From Alphaproteobacteria bacterium (GTDB lineage: Bacteria > Pseudomonadota > Alphaproteobacteria > Sphingomonadales > Emcibacteraceae): DNA of 15,772 nt. Numbering within the stretch: position 1 is the stretch's first letter; each line of letters starts with the position of its first letter. The notes below the pieces were generated by a model. That model did not search any database. It saw nothing but the letters and a program-made list of their open reading frames with translations, and had not been told where the DNA came from. Both the position numbers and the translations under genes were made by a program. Where the stretch lies: positions 1-15,772 of the forward strand of contig NVTJ01000047.1 in assembly GCA_002401545.1 (NCBI GenBank). Reading direction: 5' to 3'. Below, piece by piece: positions 15,191 to 15,772 of this stretch.

Positions 15191-15219
15191 CTGATATGTG
15201 ATCACAATATTATTGTAAA
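15191..15219 (-). promoter_or_regulatory. Candidate promoter for the - strand DUF2165 gene
   Basis: Read on the - strand, TTTACA (complement of 15214-15219) and TATCAG (complement of 15191-15196) are separated by 17 bases. They match the -35 and -10 consensus at five and four of six positions. The palindrome TGTGATCACA lies inside the spacer, where a bound protein would block RNA polymerase. Confidence 0.4.
15197..15206. promoter_or_regulatory. Perfect 10-base palindrome in the divergent promoter region (operator candidate)
   Basis: TGTGATCACA is self-complementary and lies between the divergent DUF2165 and YciI genes. With the next base it makes TGTGATCACAA, identical to 9142-9152 upstream of the TonB-receptor promoter. 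A possible + strand promoter (TTGACT at 15179-15184, CACAAT at 15203-15208, 18-base spacer) would also overlap it, so one bound regulator could control both directions. Confidence 0.55.
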
Positions 15220-15248
15220 GAGAAACTATTGTAATTTAAAGGGTTTTT

Positions 15249-15647
15249 ATGGAAAATCGCATTCCCGCTTCGATATTGATGAACAAAAAGGATCGGCGAA
15301 GGGAATTGGCCTTTGCCATTATGGCGGTGCCTTCAGGAAATTATGAAAATAGCAAAGATTATCGGGCAGCACATATGCAGTACCTTCAGGTCCTACATGA
15401 TACCGGGAAATTAATAGGTGCTGGTCCTCTATTGGATGAAAGTGGTGTATTTTATGACGGTGACGGTCTTATAATTATTTCGGCACCGTCTGTGGAGGCT
15501 GCCAGAATAATTGCAGATAATGATCCTTTCCATCAACAGGATGTGCGCCGGTATTGTTTGAAACCCTGGTTATTAAGCGAGGGCGCTATGCTGGAGGTGA
15601 TTTTGTCCGGAAATGCTTCAAATATATCGGATGAGGTATTAATTTAA
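15249..15647 (+). CDS. YciI-family protein
   Basis: The 132-residue protein has the YciI-like dimeric alpha+beta fold. Typical stretches are RAAHMQYLQVLHDTGKLIGAGPLLD (39-63), with the conserved H42, then GDGLIIISAPSVEAARIIADNDPF (71-94), with D92-P93-F94, and KPW (105-107). The family is small and mostly uncharacterised; a few members are dehalogenase- or hydrolase-like. This one is longer than the usual 90-100 residues, with about 18 residues before the domain and a 25-residue tail. A later in-frame ATG at 15279 would remove ten residues. AAAGGG (15237-15242) precedes the chosen start. It is divergent from one DUF2165 gene and 19 bases upstream of another, so it probably works with these membrane proteins. 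Confidence 0.78.
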   Translation: MENRIPASILMNKKDRRRELAFAIMAVPSGNYENSKDYRAAHMQYLQVLHDTGKLIGAGPLLDESGVFYDGDGLIIISAPSVEAARIIADNDPFHQQDVRRYCLKPWLLSEGAMLEVILSGNASNISDEVLI

Positions 15648-15666
15648 AAAAACCAGGTGACAACCA

Positions 15667-15772
15667 ATGACTCAAAAAATTATTTTGCGGCTGGCTAAAA
15701 TTGCATTGATGGCAGTCGTAACGCTTTATTCATTACTGATTGTTTTCAATAATATTTTTGACTACGGATCAA
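15667..15772 (+). CDS. Second DUF2165-family membrane protein, N-terminal part, cut by the window edge
   Basis: An ATG at 15667 with AGGTGA (15655-15660) six bases upstream opens a frame that runs off the right edge after 35 codons. The protein begins with a short basic stretch (TQKIILRLAK) and a hydrophobic helix, followed by FNNIFDYGS. This N-N-x-x-D-Y-G pattern at the end of the first helix is typical of DUF2165 and parallels SFLNNISGW in the - strand gene. It probably shares a transcript with the YciI gene. The rest of the protein is not visible, so the call rests on this short segment. Confidence 0.6.
   Translation, partial: MTQKIILRLAKIALMAVVTLYSLLIVFNNIFDYGS

Noticed and set aside
15197..15206. 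CRP/cAMP binding site
   Set aside because: CRP sites have TGTGA and TCACA separated by six bases; here the two halves abut directly, both at this site and at 9142-9151.
1..15772. CRISPR array, tRNA or rRNA genes, insertion sequences or prophage genes
   Set aside because: No regularly spaced repeats, cloverleaf sequences, transposase or phage motifs were seen, and the intergenic gaps are too short for most of these.

Overview
The window is about 15.8 kb of protein-dense, moderate-GC DNA. Nearly every gene lies on the + strand, with short gaps or 4-base ATGA overlaps. Two features point to a Gram-negative proteobacterium: a TonB-dependent outer-membrane receptor with a classical signal peptide, and a Tat-like exported PhoD phosphatase. 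An alphaproteobacterium is my best guess from the general style of the proteins and the DUF2165 genes, but no phylogenetic marker is present and the genus cannot be read from the sequence. I see no rRNA, tRNA, CRISPR array, insertion sequence or prophage gene.

Region A (1-7310) is one tightly packed run of catabolic-looking enzymes: the tail of an enolase-superfamily (mandelate racemase/muconate lactonizing type) protein, an opine-dehydrogenase-family oxidoreductase, a dipicolinate synthase subunit A-like oxidoreductase, a hydantoinase/dihydropyrimidinase-like hydrolase, a creatinase-like M24 protein that has lost its metal ligands, a TRZ/ATZ-type amidohydrolase, a 4-oxalocrotonate tautomerase homologue, and an isochorismatase-like cysteine hydrolase fused to a VOC (glyoxalase-fold) domain. 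Four different superfamilies that attack C-N or amide bonds sit next to two imine/keto-acid-type dehydrogenases. The simplest reading is stepwise dismantling of a nitrogen-containing small molecule (cyclic amide, opine or heterocycle). The substrate cannot be named from the sequence.

Region B (7471-9036) is a two-gene unit: a hydroxypyruvate isomerase-like TIM barrel and an NAD-type SDR. It follows a 160-bp gap with small inverted repeats and may process the carbon skeleton released by region A.

Region C (9037-11724) holds a strong palindromic operator, a good sigma70-type promoter, the TonB-dependent receptor gene and a clear rho-independent terminator. The receptor is the obvious candidate for substrate uptake across the outer membrane.

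Region D (11818-14600) is a PhoD-like phosphatase gene overlapping by ATGA with an orphan dihydrolipoamide dehydrogenase-like flavoprotein gene.

Region E (14591-15772) is a divergent pair: a DUF2165 membrane protein on the - strand and a YciI-family protein on the + strand, followed by the start of a second DUF2165 gene. The divergent promoter region carries the same 11-base motif (TGTGATCACAA) that lies before the TonB-receptor promoter. This suggests that one unseen regulator controls both loci and ties the uptake gene to the DUF2165/YciI module.
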